Positions 6,981-14,897 of a DNA stretch of 23,536 bases are shown piece after piece. The notes under the pieces were generated by a model. The model was not told the origin of the DNA. It saw only the letters and a list, made by a program, of their open reading frames with translations, and did not search any database. The position numbers and the translations under genes are program-made. Each line of letters starts with the position of its first letter. Position 1 is the first letter of the stretch. The stretch is from an uncultured Eubacterium sp. (GTDB lineage: Bacteria; Bacillota; Clostridia; Lachnospirales; CAG-274). The stretch spans positions 1 to 23,536 of the forward strand of contig UQYD01000029.1 in the NCBI GenBank assembly GCA_900545305.1. The letters are read 5' to 3'.

Positions 6981-8633
6981 TTACTTTGTCATCATCTTGT
7001 TTACAGCACTTGCAATAGCTCTTAATGAACTCTTAGCGATGTTTGAGCTTGTGCCAATACCGAAGTAAGAATTCTGGTCTGCATCATAAATCTGAATATA
7101 TGTAATAGCCTTTGACTGGTTACCGAAAGACATTGAATGTTCACTATAGTTTACAATATTAAAGTGAATATCAAATTCTTCCATTAATGACTTACAGAAG
7201 GCATCAATGATACCATTACCATTACCAGTAATAACAACAGACTTGCCGTTGTATGTTAAATCGCACTTAATCTGAACACTGTCGTCGCCAGATTCTTCTT
7301 CTGTATAGTAATTAACTGAAAGTGGTTCTTTTACATAATAAGTATCGAAGAATAAATCTCTGATTTCTTCCGGCTGTAATTCCTTATCAAGTTCAACAGA
7401 GTCTTCAGTAACAATAGCACCGAAGTTCTGTTGCATACTCTTTGGAAGAATTAAGCCATAGTTATTTTCAAGGATATAAGCTACACCACCCTTACCAGAC
7501 TGACTGTTAATTCTGATAATAGGGTCGTAGTTTCTACCTACGTCAATAGGGTCAATAGGTAAGTAAGGAACTTCCCAACGGTCTGGATGTTCAGCCATCT
7601 TAGCCATACCTTTCTTAATAGCATCCTGATGAGAACCAGAGAATGCAGTGTATACTAAATCACCGGCATAAGGATGTCTTGGGTGAACGTCCATACCTGT
7701 TGAAGATTCATAAATTTCAATAGCTTCATTAATCTGAGAGAAGTCAAGTTTAGGGTCAATACCCTGAGAGAACATATTAAGTGCCATTACCATAATATCG
7801 GCATTACCTGTTCTTTCACCATTACCAAAAAGTGTACCTTCAATTCTGTCAGCACCAGCTAAAAGGCCAAGTTCAGATGCTGCAACACCACAACCTCTAT
7901 CATTGTGAGCATGAAGACTGATGATTACGTTTTCTCTGTTCTGAAGATGTGTAGCTACGTATTCAACCTGGTCAGCATATACGTTAGGAGTTGACATTTC
8001 AACTGTGTTAGGTAAGTTAAGAATTACCTTCTTGTCTGGAGTAGGCTTCCATACGTTAAATACTGCGTCACTGATTTCTACAGCATAGTCAAGTTCTGTG
8101 CCTGAGAAACTTTCTGGAGAGTATTCAAACATAAAGTGTTCCTTGCCGTATTCTTCAGCAAGTTCGTCAACAAGTTTTGCACCAAATACGGCTAAGTCAA
8201 TGATTTCTTCCTTAGACTTGTTGAAAACTACATCTCTCTGTAAAGTAGAAGTAGAGTTGTAAAGGTGAACTACAGCCTTATTAACACCCTTTAAAGCCTC
8301 GAAAGTCTTTCTGATAATGTGTTCACGGCTCTGAGTTAATACCTGAATAGTAACATCGTCAGGAATTAAGTTCTGTTCAATCAAAGTACGGCAGAATAAG
8401 TATTCTGTTTCACTTGCAGCTGGGAAACCAACTTCGATTTCCTTAAAGCCGATTTTAACAAGGTACTGGAAGAACTTAATCTTCTGGTCAAGGTTCATTG
8501 GCTTTTCAAGTGCCTGATTACCATCTCTAAGGTCAACACTACACCAAATAGGTGCTTTTTCAATAACCTTGTTAGGCCACTGTCTGTTAGGTAAATTAAC
8601 TGGTGGGAACTGTCTGTAACGCTTAAAATTCAT
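6981..8633 (-). CDS. leuA: 2-isopropylmalate synthase
   Basis: LeuA condenses acetyl-CoA with 2-ketoisovalerate, the committed step of leucine synthesis. The protein is 550 residues, fitting the longer LeuA type that begins with an FKRYRQFPPVNLPNRQWP leader. The catalytic barrel has the metal- and substrate-site motifs DLRDGNQ (34-40), HAHNDRG (241-247) and NGERTGN (271-277). A linker follows, then a C-terminal LeuA dimer (leucine-feedback) domain (about 430-550). The SD is AGGAG in the bases just upstream of the ATG. It is a single-gene transcript: its own promoter, T-box leader and terminator are all visible. Base composition is more balanced than in neighbouring genes, consistent with high expression. 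leuB, leuC and leuD are not in the window. Confidence 0.97.
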   Translation of the reverse strand: MNFKRYRQFPPVNLPNRQWPNKVIEKAPIWCSVDLRDGNQALEKPMNLDQKIKFFQYLVKIGFKEIEVGFPAASETEYLFCRTLIEQNLIPDDVTIQVLTQSREHIIRKTFEALKGVNKAVVHLYNSTSTLQRDVVFNKSKEEIIDLAVFGAKLVDELAEEYGKEHFMFEYSPESFSGTELDYAVEISDAVFNVWKPTPDKKVILNLPNTVEMSTPNVYADQVEYVATHLQNRENVIISLHAHNDRGCGVAASELGLLAGADRIEGTLFGNGERTGNADIMVMALNMFSQGIDPKLDFSQINEAIEIYESSTGMDVHPRHPYAGDLVYTAFSGSHQDAIKKGMAKMAEHPDRWEVPYLPIDPIDVGRNYDPIIRINSQSGKGGVAYILENNYGLILPKSMQQNFGAIVTEDSVELDKELQPEEIRDLFFDTYYVKEPLSVNYYTEEESGDDSVQIKCDLTYNGKSVVITGNGNGIIDAFCKSLMEEFDIHFNIVNYSEHSMSFGNQSKAITYIQIYDADQNSYFGIGTSSNIAKSSLRAIASAVNKMMTK

Positions 8634-8713
8634 TTTTCTTTTCTCCTCTCAAAAATTTAAAAATATGTATTGTTTATGTGTCAAAAGTCTATCGGTAAAA
8701 TGCCGATAATATC

Positions 8714-8746
8714 AAAAAAAGCCTTCGTCTACTAAGAGACGAAGGC
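8714..8746 (-). terminator. T-box-controlled terminator in the leuA leader
   Basis: A perfect 10-bp stem (8746-8737 with 8730-8721) with a 6-base loop, followed on the - strand by seven Ts (8720-8714). Its 5' arm is shared with the antiterminator formed by the T-box sequence, as expected for this class of riboswitch. Confidence 0.93.
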
Positions 8747-8994
8747 ATAAACCTCGTGGTACCACTCTAATTCCTTGCAAGCAAGGCTCTCATTCAGGTA
8801 CAAGCTCAAAAGCTGATACCCTGTCCCTATATCGGTGGACTTTCCGTTTCAACCTACTTAAAGTTCAGCTGAACCACTCAAAGGCGAGTTCGGTTAAGAA
8901 AGAATACTGCCTTACACCAGCCGACAGCTCTCTGAAAAACTTAACATAACTTACTGCTCCTTATCACAGTGTTACCAGTATATAGCATTTGATG
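8714..8994 (-). promoter_or_regulatory. Leucine T-box leader (tRNA-sensing riboswitch) of leuA
   Basis: On the - strand the T-box core TGGTACCACG lies within 8768-8752. It follows a perfect Stem III hairpin (CCTTGC TT GCAAGG type, about 8785-8772). The Stem I distal region is recognisable as AGAGAGCTGT and GGCTGGTG (about 8933-8912). The specifier loop has GAA-CTC-GCC with the leucine codon CTC at 8888-8886. The antiterminator can form from AGAG and ACGAGG pairing with CCTTCGT and CTCT, which competes with the terminator. Uncharged tRNA-Leu (GAG) would therefore favour read-through into leuA. This 400-base stretch between leuA and the next gene is fully explained by leader plus promoter. Confidence 0.95.
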
Positions 8995-9000
8995 TAAGTT

Positions 9001-9029
9001 ATAATAACACAGCCTAAAAATTTTGTCAA
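9001..9029 (-). promoter_or_regulatory. Sigma-A promoter of the leuA leader
   Basis: On the - strand a perfect TTGACA (9029-9024) is followed after 17 bases by TATTAT (9006-9001), giving a start near 8994, just before Stem I of the T-box. The -35 box lies only a few bases past the stop codon of the flavin-reductase-like gene. That gene has no visible terminator, so some read-through into the leader is likely. Confidence 0.85.
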
Positions 9030-9033
9030 GTTA

Positions 9034-9627
9034 TTAATTTTTTCTTTTTGCTCTTTTAGCTTTTGTTTTCTTTTTTTCTACACTGTAGCCAAACTTTCCT
9101 AGTTTTTTGCCTAAGCCATAGTATTCTCCATGAGAATAGCAAATTGGCTTTGTATCAGAATATATAAACTTACCTTTTTCGTCCATATATTCTTCATCAG
9201 CTAAAGTGCCGACTACTTCTGCAACAAACATATCGTGACTGCCAAGGTGTACGATTTCCTTTACTTTGCACATAATATTCATAGGGCTTTCGGCAATGGC
9301 AGGACAGCTTACAAGAGGACATTCCTCTTTTGTCAATTTCATTTCTTTAAATTTGTCATACTTACTGCCACTTCTTACTCCACACCAGTCTGTAGCATAG
9401 GCAAGGGCTTCTGTTGTTACGTTGATTACAAATTCTCCGGTTTCCTTAATCATATTGTAGGAATGTCTTTCCGGTCTGACAGAAACATAGGTCATAGGTG
9501 GATTTGTATTTATTGTGCCGGTCCAAGCTACAGTAATAATATTGCTTTCTTCCATTGTGCCACAGCTGACCATAACAACGGGTACAGGATAAAGCATATT
9601 TCCAGCTTTCCATAATTCTTTGCTCAT
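9034..9627 (-). CDS. Flavin reductase-like / FMN-binding split-barrel protein
   Basis: A protein of 197 residues from the preferred ATG at 9627, which has GGAGG (9638-9634) six bases ahead; a longer frame opens at 9648 but would put this SD inside the gene. The sequence fits the flavin reductase-like family: YPVPVVMVSCG near the start, ITVAWTGTINTNPPMTYVSVRP (quoted in part) for the FMN-binding strands, then FVINVTTEALAYATDWCG. Members bind FMN and either reduce free flavin with NAD(P)H or serve as flavoredoxins; the partner and substrate cannot be told here. The C-terminus ends in a lysine/arginine-rich tail (KKKTKAKRAKRKN), an unusual feature that might bind nucleic acid or another acidic partner. 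Confidence 0.85.
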   Translation of the reverse strand: MSKELWKAGNMLYPVPVVMVSCGTMEESNIITVAWTGTINTNPPMTYVSVRPERHSYNMIKETGEFVINVTTEALAYATDWCGVRSGSKYDKFKEMKLTKEECPLVSCPAIAESPMNIMCKVKEIVHLGSHDMFVAEVVGTLADEEYMDEKGKFIYSDTKPICYSHGEYYGLGKKLGKFGYSVEKKKTKAKRAKRKN

Positions 9628-9655
9628 ATTTTTCCTCCATAAATTCATTAATGTA

Positions 9656-9684
9656 ATTATAACTGATAAAAACTATTTTTTCAA
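9656..9684 (-). promoter_or_regulatory. Sigma-A promoter of the flavin-reductase-like gene
   Basis: On the - strand TTGAAA (9684-9679), a 17-base spacer and a perfect TATAAT (9661-9656). The leader would be about 20-25 bases. Its -35 box directly abuts the -35 box of the divergent promoter at 9685. Confidence 0.75.
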
Positions 9685-9713
9685 TTGATATTAAGACAAT
9701 ATAATGTTAAAAT
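9685..9713 (+). promoter_or_regulatory. Sigma-A promoter of the rsmF-like/ygiQ pair
   Basis: TTGATA (9685-9690), a 17-base spacer and TAAAAT (9708-9713). A nearer TATAAT at 9700 has no properly spaced -35 box. The predicted start near 9720 is about 22 bases before the ATG at 9742. Confidence 0.65.
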
Positions 9714-9741
9714 AAATAGAATAGGATTGAGAGGTTGAAAT

Positions 9742-11106
9742 ATGAATTTACCAAAGGAATATACAGAAAAAATGAAAAAGCTGTTAGGGAATGAATATGA
9801 CAGCTATATAGAGAGTTTTTCTCAGCCACGATATTATGGCTTGAGAGCTAATACACTTAAGGTTACACCAGATGAATTGACTTCAATGGTTGATTGGAAA
9901 TTGGAACAAGTGCCATGGTGTAAAGAGGGTTTTTACTATGACGGCGAAAATGTTCGTCCTGCAAAACACCCTTATTACAATGCCGGACTTTACTATATAC
10001 AAGAACCATCAGCTATGTCTACAGGTGCTATGCTTAATGTTGAGCCTGGGGACAGAGTTTTGGACTTGTGTGCAGCGCCAGGTGGCAAAAGTACACAGGT
10101 TGCAGCTAAGTTAAAGGGTCAGGGGGTTATTGTAAGTAACGATATTAGTGCCAGCAGATGTAAGGCACTTTTGAAAAATATTGAAGTTAGTGGCGTTCCT
10201 AATTGTGTTATTACAAATGAAATGCCGGAAAATTTAGCTAAAAAATTCCCTAAGTTTTTTAATAAAATTATTGTTGATGCCCCTTGTAGTGGAGAGGGTA
10301 TGTTTAGAAAAGACGATTCAGCTGTTAAGAGTTGGGAAACTCACAAAACAGAAATGTGCTGTGGTCTTCAGAGAGAAATTTTAAAGTATGCAGCAGATAT
10401 GCTTTGTGACGGTGGTATTATAGCTTATTCTACTTGTACCTTTGCTCCGGAAGAAGACGAGGGTATGATGCAGGAATTTTTAAATACTACAGGCAAGGAT
10501 TTTGAAATTATAGATTACGATAAGTCTACAGGTTTTATTGACGGTAAACCACAATGGGTAGAAAATGGCGAAGAATATCTTAAAAAATCAGGCAGACTTA
10601 TGCCTTATAAAGTGAAGGGTGAAGGTCATTTCTTATGTCTTTTGAGAAAAAAGGGCGAACCATCAGAACCGGTATATGCCAAGGATAAAACAGCAAGTGA
10701 AAAATCTTTAGTTGATTACTATGAATTTGTTAAAAATTCTCTTAATTGTCCACCGAAAGACAATCTTATTATCCACGGCAGTAGTCTTTTATCTGTGCCT
10801 TATTGCGTAGATTTGAGAGGACTTAGGGTAATGAGAAGTGGTCTTTATATTGGCGAATTAAAGAAAAATAGATTTGAACCAAGTCAGGCCTTTGCTATGA
10901 CACTTAAAAAAGAAGATGCCAAGATAAGTATTGATTTTAGTTTAGAAGACGAAAATCTTAAGAGATATATGCGTGGAGAAAGTTTCGCTGTAGATTGTAA
11001 TGACGGTTGGTGTCTTGTATGTGTCAATGGTTATCCTTTAGGTTGGGGTAAGGTTACAAAGGGTAGACTTAAAAACAAATATCTACCAAGTTGGATGAAC
11101 ATATAG
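9742..11106 (+). CDS. rsmF: RsmF/RsmB-type rRNA (cytosine-C5)-methyltransferase
   Basis: A protein of 454 residues in the NOL1/NOP2/Sun family, which transfers a methyl group from SAM to C5 of a cytosine in rRNA (or, in some members, tRNA). The SAM loop is CAAPGGKS (110-117). The motif IV DAPCSGEG (179-186) holds the helper cysteine C182 and motif VI YSTCTF (229-234) the catalytic cysteine C232. Residues about 310-454 form the C-terminal RsmF-type/PUA-like RNA-binding part ending in YPLGWGKV and YLPSWM. The SD GAGAGG is 7 bases before the ATG. ygiQ follows after 27 bases. RsmF is the best name from the C-terminal domain, but the target base is not proven. Confidence 0.88.
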   Translation: MNLPKEYTEKMKKLLGNEYDSYIESFSQPRYYGLRANTLKVTPDELTSMVDWKLEQVPWCKEGFYYDGENVRPAKHPYYNAGLYYIQEPSAMSTGAMLNVEPGDRVLDLCAAPGGKSTQVAAKLKGQGVIVSNDISASRCKALLKNIEVSGVPNCVITNEMPENLAKKFPKFFNKIIVDAPCSGEGMFRKDDSAVKSWETHKTEMCCGLQREILKYAADMLCDGGIIAYSTCTFAPEEDEGMMQEFLNTTGKDFEIIDYDKSTGFIDGKPQWVENGEEYLKKSGRLMPYKVKGEGHFLCLLRKKGEPSEPVYAKDKTASEKSLVDYYEFVKNSLNCPPKDNLIIHGSSLLSVPYCVDLRGLRVMRSGLYIGELKKNRFEPSQAFAMTLKKEDAKISIDFSLEDENLKRYMRGESFAVDCNDGWCLVCVNGYPLGWGKVTKGRLKNKYLPSWMNI

Positions 11107-11133
11107 TTTTATAGAAAGTAATGAGGTTTTAAA

Positions 11134-13068
11134 ATGGACTTTTTACCGGTAAATATGGACGAGGCAAAAGCAAGAGGTTGGGAACAGCTTGATTTTGTAA
11201 TAGTTACAGCTGATGCTTATATTGACCACCCATCTTTTGGTACAGCTATTATAAGTCGTGTGCTGGAAAGTAAAGGTTTTAAGGTTGGTATTATTGCTCA
11301 GCCAAATTGGAAAACTACAGAAGATTTTAAGAGATTTAGAAAGCCTAGACTTTCTTTCCTTGTAAATGGTGGAAATATTGATTCTATGGTAAATCACTAT
11401 TCTGTTGCAAAAAAGCCTAGAGCTAGAGATTTGTATTCTCCGGGTGGAGAAATGGGTCATAGACCGGACAGAGCAACAATAGTTTATTGCCAAAAAATCA
11501 GAGAGGCCTATGGACAAGTACCTATTATGATTGGTGGTATTGAGGCAAGTCTTAGAAGATTGTCACACTATGATTATTGGGATAATAAAGTAAGACGTTC
11601 TATTTTATTGGATTCACAGGCTGATATTCTTATGTACGGTATGGGTGAACACCAAATTATAGAGCTTGCAGAGGCTTTAGACAGTGGTATTGATGTTCAC
11701 GATTTAACATTTGTAAGGGGTACAGTTTACAAGTCTAAAACTCTTGATAATTTGTATGAAGACTATGTAATGCTTCCTTCATTTAAGGAAAGTTCTACAG
11801 ATAAAGAGGCTTATTGTAGGAGCTTTATGAGCCAGTATGAAAACACTGATGCTGTAACAGCTAAAATACTTGTAGAGCCTTACAATGATTGCTATGTTAT
11901 TCAGAATAAGCCTTCTATGCCACTTTCTCAGTCTGAATTTGACAATGCTTATGGTCTTAATTATATGAGAAATTATCACCCTATGTATGAAGAAAAGGGT
12001 GGTATTCCGGCTATTGAAGAAGTAAAGTTTAGTATTATAAGCAATAGAGGCTGTTTTGGTAGTTGTAATTTCTGTGCTTTAGCTTTCCACCAAGGTCGAG
12101 TTATACAGGCTAGAAGTCATAAATCTATTATAAATGAGGCTAAAAAAATAATATGGGAGCCTGATTTTAAGGGATATATTCACGATGTAGGTGGTCCAAC
12201 TGCTAACTTTAGACAGCCGGCTTGTGACAAACAGCTTACAAAAGGTGCTTGTAAAAATAGACAATGTCTTTTCCCTGATGCCTGTAAGAATTTAAAGGTA
12301 GACCATAGAGATTATGTTAAACTTTTAAGAGAATTGCGAGATTTACCAAAGGTTAAAAAGGTATTCGTTCGTTCCGGTATAAGATATGACTACCTTATTT
12401 ATGACAAAGATGAAACGTTTTTCAAGGAACTTTGTCAATATCACGTTAGTGGTCAGTTAAAGGTTGCACCTGAACACGTTGCACCTAGGGTTCTTGAAAA
12501 AATGGGTAAACCGTCAAGACAGGTTTATGACAGATTTACAAAGAAATTCTATGATATAAATAGAAAAATTGGCAAGGAACAGTATCTTGTGCCTTATTTA
12601 ATGAGTTCACACCCAGGCAGTGACTTAGATGCTGCTATTGAACTTGCTGAATATTTAAGAGATTTAGGATATATGCCAGAACAGGTACAGGACTTCTATC
12701 CTACACCGGGAACACTTTCAACCTGTATGTTTTATACAGGACTTGACCCAAGAACTATGAAAGAGGTTTATGTTCCTAAGACACCTCACGAAAAGGCTAT
12801 GCAGAGAGCATTAATACAGTATAGAAATCCTAAGAATTATAGACTTGTAGAGGAGGCTCTCAAAAAGGCAGGCAGAGAAGACTTGATAGGTTTTGATAAA
12901 GAATGTCTTATCAGACCATATGTGCCAAAAGTTCATAAAAAGGACGATAAAAAGCCAGCCTATAAGGGCAAAGGAAATAATAAATCAAATCCTAAGTCAA
13001 ATGGTAATGGAAAGTCTAGTCGTAAGGGCAAAACAATAAGACAAGTTCATAAGAAGAAAAACAAGTAA
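11134..13068 (+). CDS. ygiQ: YgiQ family radical SAM protein
   Basis: A protein of 644 residues (UPF0313/YgiQ family). The family N-terminus LPVNMDEAKARGWEQLDFV, with DAYIDHPSFGTAIISRVLE, forms a B12-binding-like domain. The radical SAM [4Fe-4S] motif is CFGSCNFC (C307, C311, C314), and the barrel follows with GVRYDY-like SGIRYDYL and LKVAPEHV. The YgiQ C-terminal extension contains QVQDFYPTPGTLSTCMFYTG. The substrate is unknown for the family. The last 45 residues are a low-complexity, Lys/Asn/Gly/Ser-rich tail, probably unstructured and nucleic-acid or ribosome-facing. It is transcribed with the rsmF-like gene. No terminator lies directly after it; the first hairpin is at 13162. Confidence 0.95.
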   Translation: MDFLPVNMDEAKARGWEQLDFVIVTADAYIDHPSFGTAIISRVLESKGFKVGIIAQPNWKTTEDFKRFRKPRLSFLVNGGNIDSMVNHYSVAKKPRARDLYSPGGEMGHRPDRATIVYCQKIREAYGQVPIMIGGIEASLRRLSHYDYWDNKVRRSILLDSQADILMYGMGEHQIIELAEALDSGIDVHDLTFVRGTVYKSKTLDNLYEDYVMLPSFKESSTDKEAYCRSFMSQYENTDAVTAKILVEPYNDCYVIQNKPSMPLSQSEFDNAYGLNYMRNYHPMYEEKGGIPAIEEVKFSIISNRGCFGSCNFCALAFHQGRVIQARSHKSIINEAKKIIWEPDFKGYIHDVGGPTANFRQPACDKQLTKGACKNRQCLFPDACKNLKVDHRDYVKLLRELRDLPKVKKVFVRSGIRYDYLIYDKDETFFKELCQYHVSGQLKVAPEHVAPRVLEKMGKPSRQVYDRFTKKFYDINRKIGKEQYLVPYLMSSHPGSDLDAAIELAEYLRDLGYMPEQVQDFYPTPGTLSTCMFYTGLDPRTMKEVYVPKTPHEKAMQRALIQYRNPKNYRLVEEALKKAGREDLIGFDKECLIRPYVPKVHKKDDKKPAYKGKGNNKSNPKSNGNGKSSRKGKTIRQVHKKKNK

Positions 13069-13074
13069 TATGGC

Positions 13075-13090
13075 AAAATACATGTATTTT
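13075..13090. repeat. Perfect 16-base palindrome between ygiQ and amtB
   Basis: AAAATACATGTATTTT is its own reverse complement. It starts 6 bases after the ygiQ stop, about 30 bases upstream of the -35 box of the amtB promoter. It could be a dimeric regulator site or a weak AU hairpin. An AT-rich genome gives such palindromes fairly often by chance. Confidence 0.4.
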
Positions 13091-13120
13091 ACAATTTAGT
13101 ACAAATTTATAAATTAGCTA

Positions 13121-13149
13121 TTGACAAAAGTTTTGTGCTGTGGTACAAT
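13121..13149 (+). promoter_or_regulatory. Sigma-A promoter upstream of amtB
   Basis: A perfect TTGACA (13121-13126), a 17-base spacer and TACAAT (13144-13149). The predicted start is near 13156, only about 6 bases before the stem of a strong intrinsic terminator. No comparably good promoter is visible between that terminator and amtB. Confidence 0.8.
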
Positions 13150-13161
13150 CCTCTCATAAAC

Positions 13162-13197
13162 AAAGACGTTTGCTCAGGGGAGCAAGCGTCTTTTTTT
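13162..13197 (+). terminator. Strong intrinsic terminator in the amtB leader region
   Basis: A stem of 14 pairs with a single G-U (13162-13175 with 13180-13193), a 4-base AGGG loop and a T-run at 13191-13197. It lies 94 bases past the ygiQ stop and so may end the rsmF-ygiQ transcript. It also lies between the consensus promoter at 13121 and amtB, so amtB transcripts from that promoter must read through it. Confidence 0.9.
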
Positions 13198-13265
13198 CGT
13201 TGTTTGCATAAGCCGGCATTGTGAACAAAAAAATAAAACAGAGGATTATTTAGGAGGAGTCTATT

Positions 13266-14513
13266 ATGGTAAACAGCGGAGATACTGGATTTGTACTTAT
13301 TTGTGCCGCTTTTGTGTTCTTTATGACACCTGGGCTTGCACTTTTCTACGGTGGTCTTGGTAGAAGGAAAAATGTTGTAAACACAATGTTATCATCACTA
13401 TTTTTAGTTGGGGTATCTATTGTACTTTGGGTTTTAGTTGGCTATTCACTTTCATTTAGTGGCAATATTGGTGGCGTTATTGGTAACTTAGATTGGATTG
13501 GTATGAAAGGTGTTGGTATGGAGGCTGGACCTTATGCTGACAGTATTCCTAATTTAGCTTTTGCAGCTTTCCAGATGATGTTTGCAATCATTACACCGGC
13601 ACTTATTACTGGTGCAACAGCAGGCAGAATGAAGTTTAAGGCTTCGTTTGTATTTATGATTTTATGGTCATTTATTGTTTATTATCCAATGGCTCATATG
13701 GTATGGGGTCAGGGTGGACTTTTAGGTGACGGTCTTCTTCATTCAGTTGACTTTGCCGGTGGTAATGTAGTACATATTAGTTCTGGTATCAGTGCTTTGG
13801 TACTTTGTATAGCTCTTGGTAAAAGACAGGGTTACGAATCTCAGTCATATAGAATACACAATATTCCAATGGTAGCTTTAGGTGCTAGTATACTTGTTTT
13901 CGGTTGGTTTGGATTTAATGCAGGTAGTGCTTTAAGTGCTAATGGTCTTGCAGCTCACGCATTTATGACAACAGCTACATCTTGTGGTGCAGCAATGGTT
14001 TCTTGGATGTTTATTGAAGTAATGCAGAGTGGTAAGCCATCTCTTGTAGGTGCAGCTACTGGTTTAGTTGCCGGCTTGGTTGCTATTACTCCTGGTGCAG
14101 GATTTGTACCTATTTGGTCAGCTGTAATTATTGGTATTATTGTTTCTCCAATCTGTTATTTTATGATTGCTGTTGTAAAGAAAAAGTTTGGATATGATGA
14201 TGCCCTTGATGCTTTCGGATGCCATGGTGTAGGTGGTATGTGGGGTGGTATTGCTACAGGTATATTTGGTCTTTCTTCTATTAATGATGTAGCTAAATGG
14301 AACGGCCTTTGCTTTGGCGATACAAAACTCTTTGTTGCTCAGGTAATAAGTATTGTAGTTACTATTGTTGTAGCCATCGTTGGTACACTTATTTGTCTTT
14401 ATATTACAAAGTTAATTACACCAATTAGAGTTAGCAAGAAAGATGAACTTATTGGTCTTGATAAGTCAGAACATAGTGAAACTGCATATCCATCATTTAA
14501 TGGTTTTGATTGA
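13266..14513 (+). CDS. amtB: Ammonium transporter
   Basis: AmtB conducts ammonium/ammonia across the membrane as a trimer. The protein is 415 residues with about eleven membrane helices and no long signal peptide. The start GDTGFVLICAAFVFFMTPGL and FYGGLGRRKNVVNT are family signatures. The two pore histidines are H170 (VVHISSG) and H320 (FGCHGVGG). F102 and F106 fall in the FQMMFAIITPAL segment that holds the periplasmic-side phenylalanine gate. A strong AGGAGG is 8 bases ahead of the ATG. glnK follows after 17 bases, the standard amtB-glnK pairing in which GlnK blocks the transporter under nitrogen excess. Confidence 0.97.
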   Translation: MVNSGDTGFVLICAAFVFFMTPGLALFYGGLGRRKNVVNTMLSSLFLVGVSIVLWVLVGYSLSFSGNIGGVIGNLDWIGMKGVGMEAGPYADSIPNLAFAAFQMMFAIITPALITGATAGRMKFKASFVFMILWSFIVYYPMAHMVWGQGGLLGDGLLHSVDFAGGNVVHISSGISALVLCIALGKRQGYESQSYRIHNIPMVALGASILVFGWFGFNAGSALSANGLAAHAFMTTATSCGAAMVSWMFIEVMQSGKPSLVGAATGLVAGLVAITPGAGFVPIWSAVIIGIIVSPICYFMIAVVKKKFGYDDALDAFGCHGVGGMWGGIATGIFGLSSINDVAKWNGLCFGDTKLFVAQVISIVVTIVVAIVGTLICLYITKLITPIRVSKKDELIGLDKSEHSETAYPSFNGFD

Positions 14514-14530
14514 TAAGGGGAGGTACTGTT

Positions 14531-14893
14531 ATGATTAAAATTGAAGCTATTGTAAGAGAAGATAAGTTTGAAGATGTAAAACAGGCTTTACAGAATATAA
14601 AAATTAATGGTATTACAGTTTATCAGGTAATGGGCTGTGGTACTCAGAGAGGTTATGTAGAGTATGTCAGAGGTCACGAAGTAGATATTAATATGCTCCC
14701 TAAGATTAAGTTTGAGATTGTAGTTTCAGATGAGGAATGGGAAGAAAAAACTATATCTGCAATACAAAAGGCTGCTTACACAGGACACCCTGGCGATGGT
14801 AAGATTTTCTCTTATGATTTAAAATCAGCTATGAGAATTAGAACTAAAGAAACTGGCTATGATGCTATTCAGCCAAAAGATGATGAAGATTAA
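14531..14893 (+). CDS. glnK: Nitrogen regulatory protein P-II
   Basis: A protein of 120 residues from the ATG at 14531, which has GGGGAGG (14517-14523) 7 bases ahead; a longer frame from a TTG at 14510 has no such support. The P-II fold is clear: KIEAIVREDKFEDVKQAL, the T-loop region 37-55, LPKIKFEIVV, the B-loop TGHPGDGKIFSYDL (84-97) and the C-terminal RIRTKETG. Numbering matches Escherichia coli GlnB without gaps up to the T-loop. Position 51, the uridylylated tyrosine there, is valine here, and position 46 is also valine; nearby tyrosines are 42 and 45. Its role is to sense ATP/ADP and 2-oxoglutarate and to gate AmtB. Confidence 0.95.
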   Translation: MIKIEAIVREDKFEDVKQALQNIKINGITVYQVMGCGTQRGYVEYVRGHEVDINMLPKIKFEIVVSDEEWEEKTISAIQKAAYTGHPGDGKIFSYDLKSAMRIRTKETGYDAIQPKDDED

Positions 14894-14897
14894 TATA

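Noticed and set aside
9235..9615. 126-codon + strand frame opposite the flavin-reductase-like gene
   Set aside because: It is the antisense shadow of a well-supported gene, with no SD and no recognisable domain.
13156..13197. ANTAR antiterminator target ahead of amtB
   Set aside because: It would need two hairpins with hexaloops (A at 1, G at 4). Only one hairpin is present, with a 4-base loop, and there is no room for another.
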